From Prevotella sp. khp7 (GTDB lineage: Bacteria > Bacteroidota > Bacteroidia > Bacteroidales > Bacteroidaceae): a DNA stretch of 64,000 nt. A model generated the notes under the pieces. The model searched no databases. It saw nothing but the letters and a program-made list of their open reading frames with translations, and had not been told where the DNA came from. Shown piece by piece: positions 9,693 to 18,429 of the stretch. The stretch covers positions 726,682 to 790,681 of the forward strand of contig NZ_FOIV01000001.1 in assembly GCF_900109055.1 (NCBI RefSeq), written 5' to 3'. Position 1 is the first letter of the stretch. The number at the start of each line of letters is the position of its first letter. The position numbers and the translations under genes are program-made.

Positions 9693-12098
9693 TTAATAGG
9701 CAAAGACAGCAAAAACCCAATAACCATCAGGATACCTTTTTAATGGGCTATATGTGCCGCCACGATTATAGAAAGTAAAGCCCCAAGCGTTGGTGGTACT
9801 ATATTCCGAACTCGACCAATAACCGTTTGCCCTAAATCCAGTTCCACCTGCTGCTGTAACTATAGCATTCAAATTAGAGGCACCATAGTTTGTGAGGTTA
9901 GCCGTCCTTGATGCCAAACCTTCTGCAATCAACTGCCATTGACCTACACTCGCAAGGAACCACTGACTGGCGCCTGCAGGTCTGGCTGTGCTGTAGTTTC
10001 TTGCCCAAGTCGCAGCAGCATGGGTATGACCTACACAATTTGAAGTAACACCCGTACCATTACTATTAGCCAAGGTATTGGTACAGTCTATACCATTCAA
10101 ATACGTAAAAGCTGTAGCTTCATTTGATGTCTGAGTAACGCATGTACCACCATTGGAGGTGTACCAAAATTGGGCCCCACTTTCTGTCAGAGATCTCACA
10201 AGAGAATTGTAAGACGGATTGGTAACATCTACATTGGCACCCACATAGGCTATTATTCCTGAAGCTGTAGTACCAGCAGAAGTAGCAGCACTCGCACTAC
10301 TATAGACCTTACCATTGGCACCCAGAACCTTACCGATATCATCAGGAGTCAAATGAGTAGTACGGGCTTCGGCGAGACCTTCATTGCGGAATAGGCGGAT
10401 GGGATAGCCCCACTTCTTGCCGTAGTTGTAGACGAACAGGTAATCAGTGTTGAAGTTCAGGAGAAAAGCATTGTCAAACGAAGTCTCCGTGGCCGACCAG
10501 TAGCGGCCGGTCGTACCGAGATTGCCATCGGCAGTACCAGTTCCTCCATTACTGCTGTTATTCCTATAGCCGACGGCATAGAACTGGCGCTTCATGGCGC
10601 CCTCTTCTTCATTGAGCGTTGTCCAGAAAGAGGCATCGTTCATATAGGACGTAAGCCTAGTGCCCAACGATGCATCGTTTTTATCCAAATAATCGATTAG
10701 TTTGGCAGTTACGGTCAGTACACTGCCGCTTAACGCATACTTCCATGCACTACAATAAGGCGTACCAAGGTATCGGAGGGCATAGCGGACATTGGACGAC
10801 GCGGTGTAAGTGCTCCAATACGACCAGTCGTCAACACCCGTCTTCGTCTCATCATTGTATCCAAAGATGCAGGTTTGGGCAGAGGACACAAGACCTCCAG
10901 ACGGCATGAAATCGGTAGTAAATACATTAGATTCAGAAGGCAGCATACTAAACCACTCCTTCCGACAAGGCAGATGATACTTAAACCCAGTGGTACCGTC
11001 TGTAATATCGCCACCCCAGTAAGTATCATAAGGTGCACCTTGATATGCAAAATAGCCCATCGCGTCAGACCATTTATAACAATAACTGGATCCCGTCGCA
11101 GCTGGGTTCGTCTCTAATGTCACCACCTTCGTGCTGGAGTTGTAACTCTTTACATTGTTCTCAGCTACATAATAGAGCGGATTCATATATTTATTTCTAT
11201 ACACATCCACAGCTGCACTGTTTGTGGTGGTGGAGGACCAGGGGGAGACGGTATAGGTAACGACAATCTGCTCCTCGTGGAGGTCGACGTTGAAGATGTA
11301 CTGCAGGCCGCTCTGGAACGTGATGGCGTTAGGCAGCTTGTAGGTCAGCGGCGTGCTGCTGTGTAAGGCGGAGGTCACCTCGATGAGGGTGGCATCGGCC
11401 GCCTTGCTCTGTGGCGGAATGAGCGCCACGCAGTTTATGTTCGCCGTCTGTCCCGAATGACTGTACATGGTGATGTCGGTGGCGCTGCCACTTGCTGTGC
11501 CGAGTGTTCCGTCAGAGGCGTTAAACGGCACTGTTGGCAGTATGCCCTTTAGCTTAATCGTCTTAATGCTCGACACACGCGTGGTGGTGGTTACTTTTAT
11601 CTTCGCCATCTTGTGGGCAAAGGTAAGCGCACCCGTCGATGCGGGGAAGACCTTCGTGATATTAGCAGAGGCGAACATCAGGTCGCTGGCACGATAGGCA
11701 TCGTCGCCACTCTGGTTGGCCTCAACCGTAAACGAGGTGGTCTCCTCAGTGACCGACGACGGGTAATAGGCCCTGACGCCGGTGCTGGTCTCAGAGAGTT
11801 TGAAGTAAGGCTGACTGGCAGGCGTGGTGCCACCTGCCCCATCGGCCGTAAAGGTGGTGCTCCGCGGCACCACGTCGGTACTGGTGAAGTAGGCATAGAA
11901 CGTCTGTCCGCTGGCCAACTGGACCGACTGGATGTCGGTGGTGGCGGTACGGGTAGAAACAGCCTTGGGGCTTATCGTGAGGTTGATAGGCACCATCCCC
12001 TCTCCCGTTGCCGACTTGTCCATGCTGTCTTCTATGCAACTGGCGGGCAGTAGCACCATCGCTGCCATCATCGGTATTATGTTCTTTATCTTCATCAT
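9693..12098 (-). CDS. Fimbrillin-type lipoprotein with two C-type-lectin-like (Fib_succ-like) domains, paralog A
   Basis: An 801-residue surface lipoprotein; the lipobox ends at Cys21 (VLLPASC). Residues about 30-290 are a fimbrillin/Mfa-like domain (ASGQTFYAYF, YYPSSV, ALTFAHKMAKIKV). Residues about 310-575 form a lectin-like domain with KYMNPLYYVAENN at its start and KKWGYPIRLFRN at its end. A second such domain closes the protein (GYWSSSEYSTTNAW, ending FAVFAY). Most of the 5' half is nearly identical in DNA to the gene at 14933, but the signal peptide matches the gene at 12583, so the gene is a chimera. Residues 524-566 are hypervariable. Probably a pilus tip or accessory adhesin. Confidence 0.8.
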   Translation of the reverse strand: MMKIKNIIPMMAAMVLLPASCIEDSMDKSATGEGMVPINLTISPKAVSTRTATTDIQSVQLASGQTFYAYFTSTDVVPRSTTFTADGAGGTTPASQPYFKLSETSTGVRAYYPSSVTEETTSFTVEANQSGDDAYRASDLMFASANITKVFPASTGALTFAHKMAKIKVTTTTRVSSIKTIKLKGILPTVPFNASDGTLGTASGSATDITMYSHSGQTANINCVALIPPQSKAADATLIEVTSALHSSTPLTYKLPNAITFQSGLQYIFNVDLHEEQIVVTYTVSPWSSTTTNSAAVDVYRNKYMNPLYYVAENNVKSYNSSTKVVTLETNPAATGSSYCYKWSDAMGYFAYQGAPYDTYWGGDITDGTTGFKYHLPCRKEWFSMLPSESNVFTTDFMPSGGLVSSAQTCIFGYNDETKTGVDDWSYWSTYTASSNVRYALRYLGTPYCSAWKYALSGSVLTVTAKLIDYLDKNDASLGTRLTSYMNDASFWTTLNEEEGAMKRQFYAVGYRNNSSNGGTGTADGNLGTTGRYWSATETSFDNAFLLNFNTDYLFVYNYGKKWGYPIRLFRNEGLAEARTTHLTPDDIGKVLGANGKVYSSASAATSAGTTASGIIAYVGANVDVTNPSYNSLVRSLTESGAQFWYTSNGGTCVTQTSNEATAFTYLNGIDCTNTLANSNGTGVTSNCVGHTHAAATWARNYSTARPAGASQWFLASVGQWQLIAEGLASRTANLTNYGASNLNAIVTAAGGTGFRANGYWSSSEYSTTNAWGFTFYNRGGTYSPLKRYPDGYWVFAVFAY

Positions 12099-12144
12099 AT
12101 TTATCTATCAATCTATCGCGCGACACATACAAACGCAAAAGCGC

Positions 12145-12208
12145 CCTGACTTTATTCAAGTCAGGACGCCGCAGGGGGGAATATCAGAAACCTTATATAC
12201 TAAGGTTT
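12145..12208. other. Two short hairpins in the leader of the fimbrillin gene at 9693-12098
   Basis: CCTGACTT / AAGTCAGG (12145-12152 and 12158-12165, loop of 5) and AAACCTTA / TAAGGTTT (12188-12195 and 12201-12208). They lie 45-110 nt upstream of the ATG and after the 58-codon gene. They could end the small gene's transcript or shape the leader of the fimbrillin mRNA. No T-tract settles this. Confidence 0.4.
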
Positions 12209-12271
12209 AAATTCATTGAACATTTTTTATAAGAGACCAAATGTTGATACGCGTAATGTCAAGGGCAGTTA

Positions 12272-12448
12272 TCATTTCACTGCTATATCATAATAATGTG
12301 AATCAGCAGCGATTTTCCTCAGCCGCTCCTCTTCAGCGAATATCTCGTTTGCCTTTCTTTGGAAAGCATCCTTGCGGTCTCTGGCTCTTTGAAGCCAAGC
12401 CAAAACCTCTTCGCGTGTTCGTTTCTTATAATTTGTCTTTGCTTCCAT
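12272..12448 (-). CDS. Small charged protein of 58 residues, unknown
   Basis: An open frame reads MEAKTNYKKRTREEV and ends HYYDIAVK at TGA (12272-12274). The product is strongly charged and helical, with coiled-coil character and no signal peptide. What makes it credible is the promoter just upstream (12474-12504): TTG, exactly 20 nt, TAAATTTG, about 25 nt before the ATG. It lies alone between two fimbrillin genes and is on the same strand. I do not recognise a family. A regulatory role for the locus is only a guess. Confidence 0.6.
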   Translation of the reverse strand: MEAKTNYKKRTREEVLAWLQRARDRKDAFQRKANEIFAEEERLRKIAADSHYYDIAVK

Positions 12449-12473
12449 AATACTTTAATTCCGTTTCTGGGCG

Positions 12474-12504
12474 CAAATTTACGACAATAATTCGAATGTA
12501 CCAA
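12474..12504 (-). promoter_or_regulatory. Promoter of the 58-codon gene
   Basis: On the minus strand, TTG (complement of 12502-12504), a 20-nt spacer and TAAATTTG (complement of 12474-12481) fit the Bacteroidetes consensus exactly. Transcription from here may also reach the fimbrillin gene at 9693-12098. The remaining stretch 12505-12582 shows nothing else. Confidence 0.65.
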
Positions 12505-12582
12505 GAAAAAGGCAAGAAATCTTTCATCCTGCGGCGGTTGTGTGTCAGTAAGTTAAAGAGCGCTTTCTTAATATTTTGTACA

Positions 12583-14847
12583 TCAGAATGCAATCATCGG
12601 ACGTACACGTGCCGTAGCGGAATTGGTCGAGGTCATATAGCTGCTATAAGCGAACTGACCTCCTTCATAGACGAACCATGGGAAGTTGGAAGTTGCTATA
12701 TCGTTACACCAGTATGTAAGGGTTCCCATTGCACGACCGCCAGCAGCAGTGATATAACTATTAAATGTTGTATAGTTATTATTAAATGCCGCAGCGTATT
12801 GCGGATATGTGCCAACCACCCAAGAGCGCCCTGATACCGCAGTAACACTACTCATTCCACTTGTTCGATTTGCATATGTATAAAGTGTACCATCACTCGA
12901 AGCCGAGCCACCAACATTAAATAGCGACACAGCATATCCGGAAGTACCACTCTTATAGACCACGACTCCAGCAACCTTAACTCCACTTGCTAAGTGACTC
13001 TTATAATTCAAGTCATAAGCCTTACCATCACTGCAAACGAGAAAACCTGGAGAAGAATTAGCCAAGGTTACACCTAAACCAAGACGAGTCACACCAACTC
13101 CTTCATTGCGGAATAGGCGGACAGTATGACCCCATTTTTTATCGGTGTAGTCGACAGCCATACCTAGATTTGTAAAGTAAATACGGCTACTATAGCCATT
13201 GCCTGTCGCAGTCTCTGTAGAACAAGACCAATAGCGACCCGCTTCATTAATATTCACATCGGCAACACCAGTGCCTCCATTTTGACTATTATAACGATAT
13301 CCAGCCTCATATAATTTACGTTGTATAGCTCCCTCACCTTCATCATTGGTGTTCCACCAAGAATCGCTTTGGCTCATATAACTATTAAGTTTGCTAGATA
13401 GCGATGTATCATCTTCAGCAATATAGTCGATAAGCTTGGCCGTTATTGTCAACACGTATCCACTTAACTGATACTTCCATACTGAGCAATATCGAGTTCC
13501 AAGGAAACGGATGGCATATCGCGTAAGAGGTCTGTTTGTAGCGTCGTAATTGCTCCAATATGACTTATACTGACGACCTGCCTGAGTTTCTGCATTATAA
13601 CCGAATATGCAAGAATTCTCTGTGTAGAGGCCCGACGTGACAAAAGGATCATTATCACTTGTAGCAAATATATTCTCAATATCTGAAGGGATTACAAGTG
13701 CAGGTATTATACTCAACCACTCCTTCCGACAAGGTAAATGATACTTAAACCCAGTGGAGCCATCGGTGATGTCGCCTATCCAGTAAGTATCATACGAAGC
13801 ACCTTGATTAGCAAAATAGGCCATGGCATCGTACCATTTATAACAATAACTGGAGCCTGCGGCGGCGGGGTTGGTCTCTAAGGTGACCACCTTCGTACTG
13901 CTATTATAGCTTTTCACGTTGTTCTCTGCCACATACCAGAGGGGATTCAGGTGCTTGTCCTTATTAGTGCACTTCACGTTATACACGTACTTGGAATTCG
14001 AGGCGAAGGTAGCCACGGCATTGGGGATGGTGGCTGTGACGTCGCCGATGGTGACGGTGAGCATGCCACTGGAGGCAGTCTGCGGCGGGATGACGGCCTC
14101 GAACGTACCATTGCCCGTATGACGGGCGGTGATGGTGACGGCCGTACCACTGGCCGAGCCGAGGTCACCCGTCTGGGCGTTGATGCTGACGGTGGGCTTC
14201 ACACCGCGTATCTGCACCGTAGCATCTGTCATATCGCTGGGAATCAGCCCGATGCCAGGGGTGAGGTTCACCTCGATCTTCGAGAGCTTATGGATGAAGT
14301 TGACGGTGCCGGCCGACTCCCAACTGCCGGTTCCCTCGCCATACATCAAGTCGGACTTCTCGTAGTTACCCGTGGCGCTCTGGTCGGCCAGCACGGTATG
14401 CGTCAGCGTGCCGATGGCCGTACCCTCCGTAGGAGTAGTAGAGAAATTGCCATGAACGGCACGGAAGGTGAGACCGTCGCCGTCGCTGGGGTAATACTTC
14501 GTAGATCCCGTCAGGCCGCCACTGCCGTTGGAGGTGAGGTTCCAGGCCTGCAGGAAGGCATAGGTGCCAGCGGTGCCCTTGTCGGCCCAGAGGTATACTT
14601 TCTGACCGTTGATCAGTGTGGTTTCCTGTATGCCACGGGTCAAGGCGCGACTCTGGTAAGCATCCCAGGCATCGCGGGTCCAAGCCGAGGGATCGCCCAT
14701 AGCGAGGGTTTCCGACGCCACATTGGCAGTAAGCTGTATGGTCACAGCTTCACCTACCTGCGCCTTCTGCTGTTCGTCAGCCTCGGCACAAGCCCCCAGC
14801 AGCCCCATCGCTGCCATCATCAGTATTATGTTCTTTATCTTCATCAT
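12583..14847 (-). CDS. Fimbrillin-type lipoprotein with lectin-like domains, paralog B
   Basis: A 754-residue lipoprotein from the chosen start (MMKIKNIILMM, lipobox ending at Cys20, GLLGAC); the frame is open nine codons further up to 14874, which would spoil the signal peptide. The N-terminal fimbrillin-like domain (about 30-285) differs from paralogs A and C. The central lectin-like domain shares KSYNSSTKVVTLETNPAA and the flanks with them, and ends KKWGHTVRLFRN. The C-terminal domain is unlike theirs and ends RVRPMIAF, the classic ending of C-type-lectin variable domains. It lies 85 bp after paralog C in the fimbrial operon. Confidence 0.8.
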   Translation of the reverse strand: MMKIKNIILMMAAMGLLGACAEADEQQKAQVGEAVTIQLTANVASETLAMGDPSAWTRDAWDAYQSRALTRGIQETTLINGQKVYLWADKGTAGTYAFLQAWNLTSNGSGGLTGSTKYYPSDGDGLTFRAVHGNFSTTPTEGTAIGTLTHTVLADQSATGNYEKSDLMYGEGTGSWESAGTVNFIHKLSKIEVNLTPGIGLIPSDMTDATVQIRGVKPTVSINAQTGDLGSASGTAVTITARHTGNGTFEAVIPPQTASSGMLTVTIGDVTATIPNAVATFASNSKYVYNVKCTNKDKHLNPLWYVAENNVKSYNSSTKVVTLETNPAAAGSSYCYKWYDAMAYFANQGASYDTYWIGDITDGSTGFKYHLPCRKEWLSIIPALVIPSDIENIFATSDNDPFVTSGLYTENSCIFGYNAETQAGRQYKSYWSNYDATNRPLTRYAIRFLGTRYCSVWKYQLSGYVLTITAKLIDYIAEDDTSLSSKLNSYMSQSDSWWNTNDEGEGAIQRKLYEAGYRYNSQNGGTGVADVNINEAGRYWSCSTETATGNGYSSRIYFTNLGMAVDYTDKKWGHTVRLFRNEGVGVTRLGLGVTLANSSPGFLVCSDGKAYDLNYKSHLASGVKVAGVVVYKSGTSGYAVSLFNVGGSASSDGTLYTYANRTSGMSSVTAVSGRSWVVGTYPQYAAAFNNNYTTFNSYITAAGGRAMGTLTYWCNDIATSNFPWFVYEGGQFAYSSYMTSTNSATARVRPMIAF

Positions 14848-14932
14848 ATCTATACAATGTATGCGTGCATACAAGCTCTTTCGAGCGTAGCGTTTCTCGA
14901 GGCGGAGCCTCAGAGAGCGCTTCTATATGTTG

Positions 14933-17374
14933 TTAATAGGCAAAGACAGGAAATACGGGATACTGAGAATTACTGTTTTTAGCAAGATGGTACGCACCAC
15001 CAACATTATAGGCCGTCCAACCCCAAGCTTCAGCTGTACTGTACTCCGTACACGTCCAATAGCCATTTTGCCAGAATGTTTCTCCACCGGTTGGGCTAAT
15101 CACGGTATTAATGTTTGAAGCTCCATAATTAGCAGGACTAGCTGTCTTTGATGCCAATCCCTCAGCTATCAATTTCCATTGACCAACACTTGCAAGGAAC
15201 CACTGACTGGCACCGCTAGGACGTGCTGTGGAAAAATTCTTAGCCCGCTGTGCTGGAGTATGTGTATGTCCAACACAATTACTTGTCACACCCGTACCAT
15301 TACTGTTGGCCAAGGTGTTGGTACAGTCTATACCATTCAAATATGTTAAAGCTTGATCTTCATTTGACACCTGGGTAACACACGTACCACTTGCATAGGC
15401 GTACCATGTACTTACGGCCTGATTATTGACAGTAGTCATAGCTCGTACAAGAGAATTGTAGGACGGATTGGTAACATCTACATTGGCACCCACATAGGCT
15501 ATTATTCCTGAAGCCGTAGTACCGGCAGAAGTAGCAGCACTCGCACTACTATAGACCTTACCATTGGCACCCAGCACCTTACCGATATCATCAGGAGTCA
15601 AATGAGTTGCACGGGCTTCGGCGAGACCTTCATTGCGGAATAGGCGGATGGAGCAGCCCCACTTTTTGTCCATGATATGGACGTGTAGGCCGCCACTGTG
15701 GAAGTATAGTTGACGAGCACTCTCAAACGAAGTCTCCGTAGCCGTCCAGTAGTGGCCGTACGTACCGATATCGTAGTCGGCAGTACCAGTTCCTCCATTA
15801 CTGCTGTTATTCCTATAGCCGACGGCATAGAACTGGCGCTTCATGGCGCCCTCATCTTCATTGAGCGTTGTCCAGAAAGAGGCATCGTTCATATAGGCCG
15901 CAAGCTTAGTGCCCAACGATGCATCGTTCTTGTCCAAATAATCGATTAGCTTGGCAGTCACGGTCAGTACACTTCCGCTGAGTTCATACTTCCATGCACT
16001 ACAATAAGGCGTACCAAGGTATCGGAGGGCATAGCGGACTTTGGACGACGCGGTGTAAGTGCTCCAATACGACCAGTCGTCAACACCCGTCTTCGTCTCA
16101 TCATTGTATCCAAAGATACAGGTCTGAGCTGAAGATACAAGGCCGCCACTTGGCTGATAGGAACTAGAGGTATTATTAAACACGTTGGCGTTGGAGGGCA
16201 ACACACTGAACCACTCTTTCTGTACGGGGAAATGATACTTAAACCCAGTGGTACCGTCTGTAATATCGCCACCCCAGTAAGTATCATAAGGTGCACCTTG
16301 ATATGCAAAATAGCCCATCGCGTCAGACCATTTATAACAATAACTGGATCCCGTCGCAGCTGGGTTCGTCTCTAATGTCACCACCTTCGTGCTGGAGTTG
16401 TAACTCTTTACATTGTTCTCAGCTACATAATAGAGCGGATTCATATATTTATTTCTATACACATCCACAGCTGCACTGTTTGTGGTGGTGGAGGACCAAG
16501 GGGAGACGGTGTAGGTGACGACGAGCTGCTCCTCGTGGAGGTCGACGTTGAAGATGTACTGCAGGCCGCTCTGGAACGTGATGGCGTTAGGCAGCTTGTA
16601 GGTCAGCGGCGTGCTGCTGTGTAAGGCGGAGGTCACCTCGATGAGGGTGGCATCGGCTGCCTTGCTCTGCGGCGGGATGAGCGCCACGCAGTTTATGTTC
16701 GCCGTCTGTCCCGAATGACTGTACATGGTGATGTCGGTGGCAGATCCCGTGGCTGTCCCAAGAGCTCCGGTAGAAGCCGTAAACGGCACTGTGGGCAGTA
16801 TGCCCTTCAGCTTAATCGTCTTAATGCTCGACACACGCGTGGTGGTGGTTACTTTTATCTTCGCCATCTTATGGGCAAAGGTAAGCGCACCCGTCGATGC
16901 GGGGAAGACCTTCGTGATATTAGCAGAGGCGAACATCAGATCGCTGGCGCGATAGGCATCGTCGCCGCTTTGGTTGGCCTCAACCGTAAACGAGGTGGTC
17001 TCCTCTGTGACCGACGACGGGTAATAGGCCCTGACGCCGGTGCTGGTCTCAGAGAGTTTGAAGTAAGGCTGACTGGCAGGCGTGGTGCCACCTGCCCCGT
17101 CGGCCGTAAAGGTGCTGCTCTGCGGCACCACGTCGGCACTGGTGAAGTAGGCATAGAACGTCTGTCCACTGGCCAGCTGGGCCGACTGGATGTCGGTGGT
17201 GGCGGTACGGGTTGAAACAGCCTTGGGGCTTATCGTGAGGTTGATAGGCACCATCCCCTCCCCCGTTGCCGACTTGTCCATGCTGTCTTCTATGCAACTG
17301 ACGGGCAGTAGCATGACGACGCCTAGCATGAGCGAGCGCGATAGCGTGCTAAGAGTTGTATTGAGCTGTTTCAT
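14933..17374 (-). CDS. Fimbrillin-type lipoprotein with two lectin-like domains, paralog C
   Basis: An 813-residue lipoprotein; the signal peptide ends at Cys27 (LLPVSC). After the cysteine it begins IEDSMDKSATGEG exactly as paralog A does, and the DNA of most of the first 360 codons is nearly identical to A, a sign of recent duplication or gene conversion. The layout is fimbrillin-like domain, central lectin-like domain (ending KKWGCSIRLFRN) and C-terminal lectin-like domain (GYWTCTEYSTAEAW, ending FPVFAY). Residues 533-575 are hypervariable against A. It lies 18 bp after the 336-residue fimbrillin gene, so it is part of the operon. Confidence 0.8.
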   Translation of the reverse strand: MKQLNTTLSTLSRSLMLGVVMLLPVSCIEDSMDKSATGEGMVPINLTISPKAVSTRTATTDIQSAQLASGQTFYAYFTSADVVPQSSTFTADGAGGTTPASQPYFKLSETSTGVRAYYPSSVTEETTSFTVEANQSGDDAYRASDLMFASANITKVFPASTGALTFAHKMAKIKVTTTTRVSSIKTIKLKGILPTVPFTASTGALGTATGSATDITMYSHSGQTANINCVALIPPQSKAADATLIEVTSALHSSTPLTYKLPNAITFQSGLQYIFNVDLHEEQLVVTYTVSPWSSTTTNSAAVDVYRNKYMNPLYYVAENNVKSYNSSTKVVTLETNPAATGSSYCYKWSDAMGYFAYQGAPYDTYWGGDITDGTTGFKYHFPVQKEWFSVLPSNANVFNNTSSSYQPSGGLVSSAQTCIFGYNDETKTGVDDWSYWSTYTASSKVRYALRYLGTPYCSAWKYELSGSVLTVTAKLIDYLDKNDASLGTKLAAYMNDASFWTTLNEDEGAMKRQFYAVGYRNNSSNGGTGTADYDIGTYGHYWTATETSFESARQLYFHSGGLHVHIMDKKWGCSIRLFRNEGLAEARATHLTPDDIGKVLGANGKVYSSASAATSAGTTASGIIAYVGANVDVTNPSYNSLVRAMTTVNNQAVSTWYAYASGTCVTQVSNEDQALTYLNGIDCTNTLANSNGTGVTSNCVGHTHTPAQRAKNFSTARPSGASQWFLASVGQWKLIAEGLASKTASPANYGASNINTVISPTGGETFWQNGYWTCTEYSTAEAWGWTAYNVGGAYHLAKNSNSQYPVFPVFAY

Positions 17375-17392
17375 ACCGTTCTTCGTGTTTAC

Positions 17393-18403
17393 TTAATTAA
17401 GCGCTTCAGTACCGTCGTTCACCAGTGTCTCCGTACCGCCATTGTCCCAGTTGGTGATGGCAGTCGTGATGCCGATAGACGCTGCACTGATCGTGATGTT
17501 AAATGTGTAGGAGCTACCGCTGGCGAACGTCTTATTATCGAGACTGTATGTAGCCGTACCCATATTGGTGACCACCTGTAGGAATGCTCCCGTAATGGTC
17601 TCTGGCACTACTAGGGCCGCACGTTCTGCCGTGGCCGACGTACCGCCTGTATAGACGGATATATAGTCGCTTGTCGTATTAGCATCGGTGAGCGTGGTGC
17701 CGAGGGTACAAGTCTGTGGCGTGGCGATGTCGATGGTGCGGTGACCACCCACGATACGTATGTCGGTGATGGTGCTCACACCCTTGCTGGTATTGGCCGT
17801 AGCCGATACGATGATCTTCGCCATGCGGTGGTAGAAGGTAAGCGTGCCGGAGCCTTGGGCATCCCCCGGGTTGCGGGTGGCCTCGCCGTAGGCATACATC
17901 AGGTCGCTGGCCTTGTAATTGGCATCAGCGGTCTGATCGGCCGCCACAGAGAACGACGACGTGGTGTTTGTAACCGCCGAGGGGTAATAGGCATGCACAG
18001 GAACGTTTGTGACGGCCGCCGGGAAATACAGCTGCTGCGCAGTCGTGGGGGTCGTGGAACCATCGGTGGAGAACGTGATATGGTCGCCATCCGTGGTTCC
18101 TATGCGTACGCCATTAGGGAAGTAGGCGTAGAAATGTTCGCCCGAATCGAACTGCGTAGACTGTATTGCTGTGCCGGCACGGGTAAACCCTGCCTCTGGG
18201 TTCTCCTGCACAAACCCAAGCATGTCGCCCTGCATGGCCACAGACGTAGCCAGCCAGATTCGTGCCAAGGCAGGTTTTGGCTGCGGACCTTCCTCGACAC
18301 CGCCGTCATTCGACGGTGTTGTCGGCAGGTCGTCGTTGATGCAGCCAGTAGCCAGCAATAGCAGCCCCACTAACGCGGAGTATATAAACTTTTTCTTACG
18401 CAT
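17393..18403 (-). CDS. Fimbrillin family lipoprotein (336 residues)
   Basis: The signal peptide ends in the lipobox LATGC (Cys21). The mature part has Mfa/fimbrillin-like features: EHFYAYFP, VHAYYPSAV, YKASDLMYA and GTLTFYHRMAKIIVSA, the last being the typical strand before the donor-groove region of the second domain. It ends after a SSYTFNITISA strand. Such proteins are exported as lipoproteins, cleaved and assembled into pili by donor-strand exchange. It is in a row of same-strand genes with spacers of 26 bp (upstream) and 18 bp (downstream). It could be a structural or accessory subunit; the sequence does not decide. Confidence 0.75.
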   Translation of the reverse strand: MRKKKFIYSALVGLLLLATGCINDDLPTTPSNDGGVEEGPQPKPALARIWLATSVAMQGDMLGFVQENPEAGFTRAGTAIQSTQFDSGEHFYAYFPNGVRIGTTDGDHITFSTDGSTTPTTAQQLYFPAAVTNVPVHAYYPSAVTNTTSSFSVAADQTADANYKASDLMYAYGEATRNPGDAQGSGTLTFYHRMAKIIVSATANTSKGVSTITDIRIVGGHRTIDIATPQTCTLGTTLTDANTTSDYISVYTGGTSATAERAALVVPETITGAFLQVVTNMGTATYSLDNKTFASGSSYTFNITISAASIGITTAITNWDNGGTETLVNDGTEALN

Positions 18404-18429
18404 AGCCGTAATGTTGTTTACACGTCGGA

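Noticed and set aside
13951..14982. A 343-codon open frame opposite to the fimbrillin gene at 12583
   Set aside because: It is antisense to a gene with signal peptide and domain matches, and its product is low in complexity with no family features.
9693..17374. A complete diversity-generating retroelement in this window
   Set aside because: No reverse transcriptase motif and no non-coding template copy is present here; only target-like hypervariable segments are seen.
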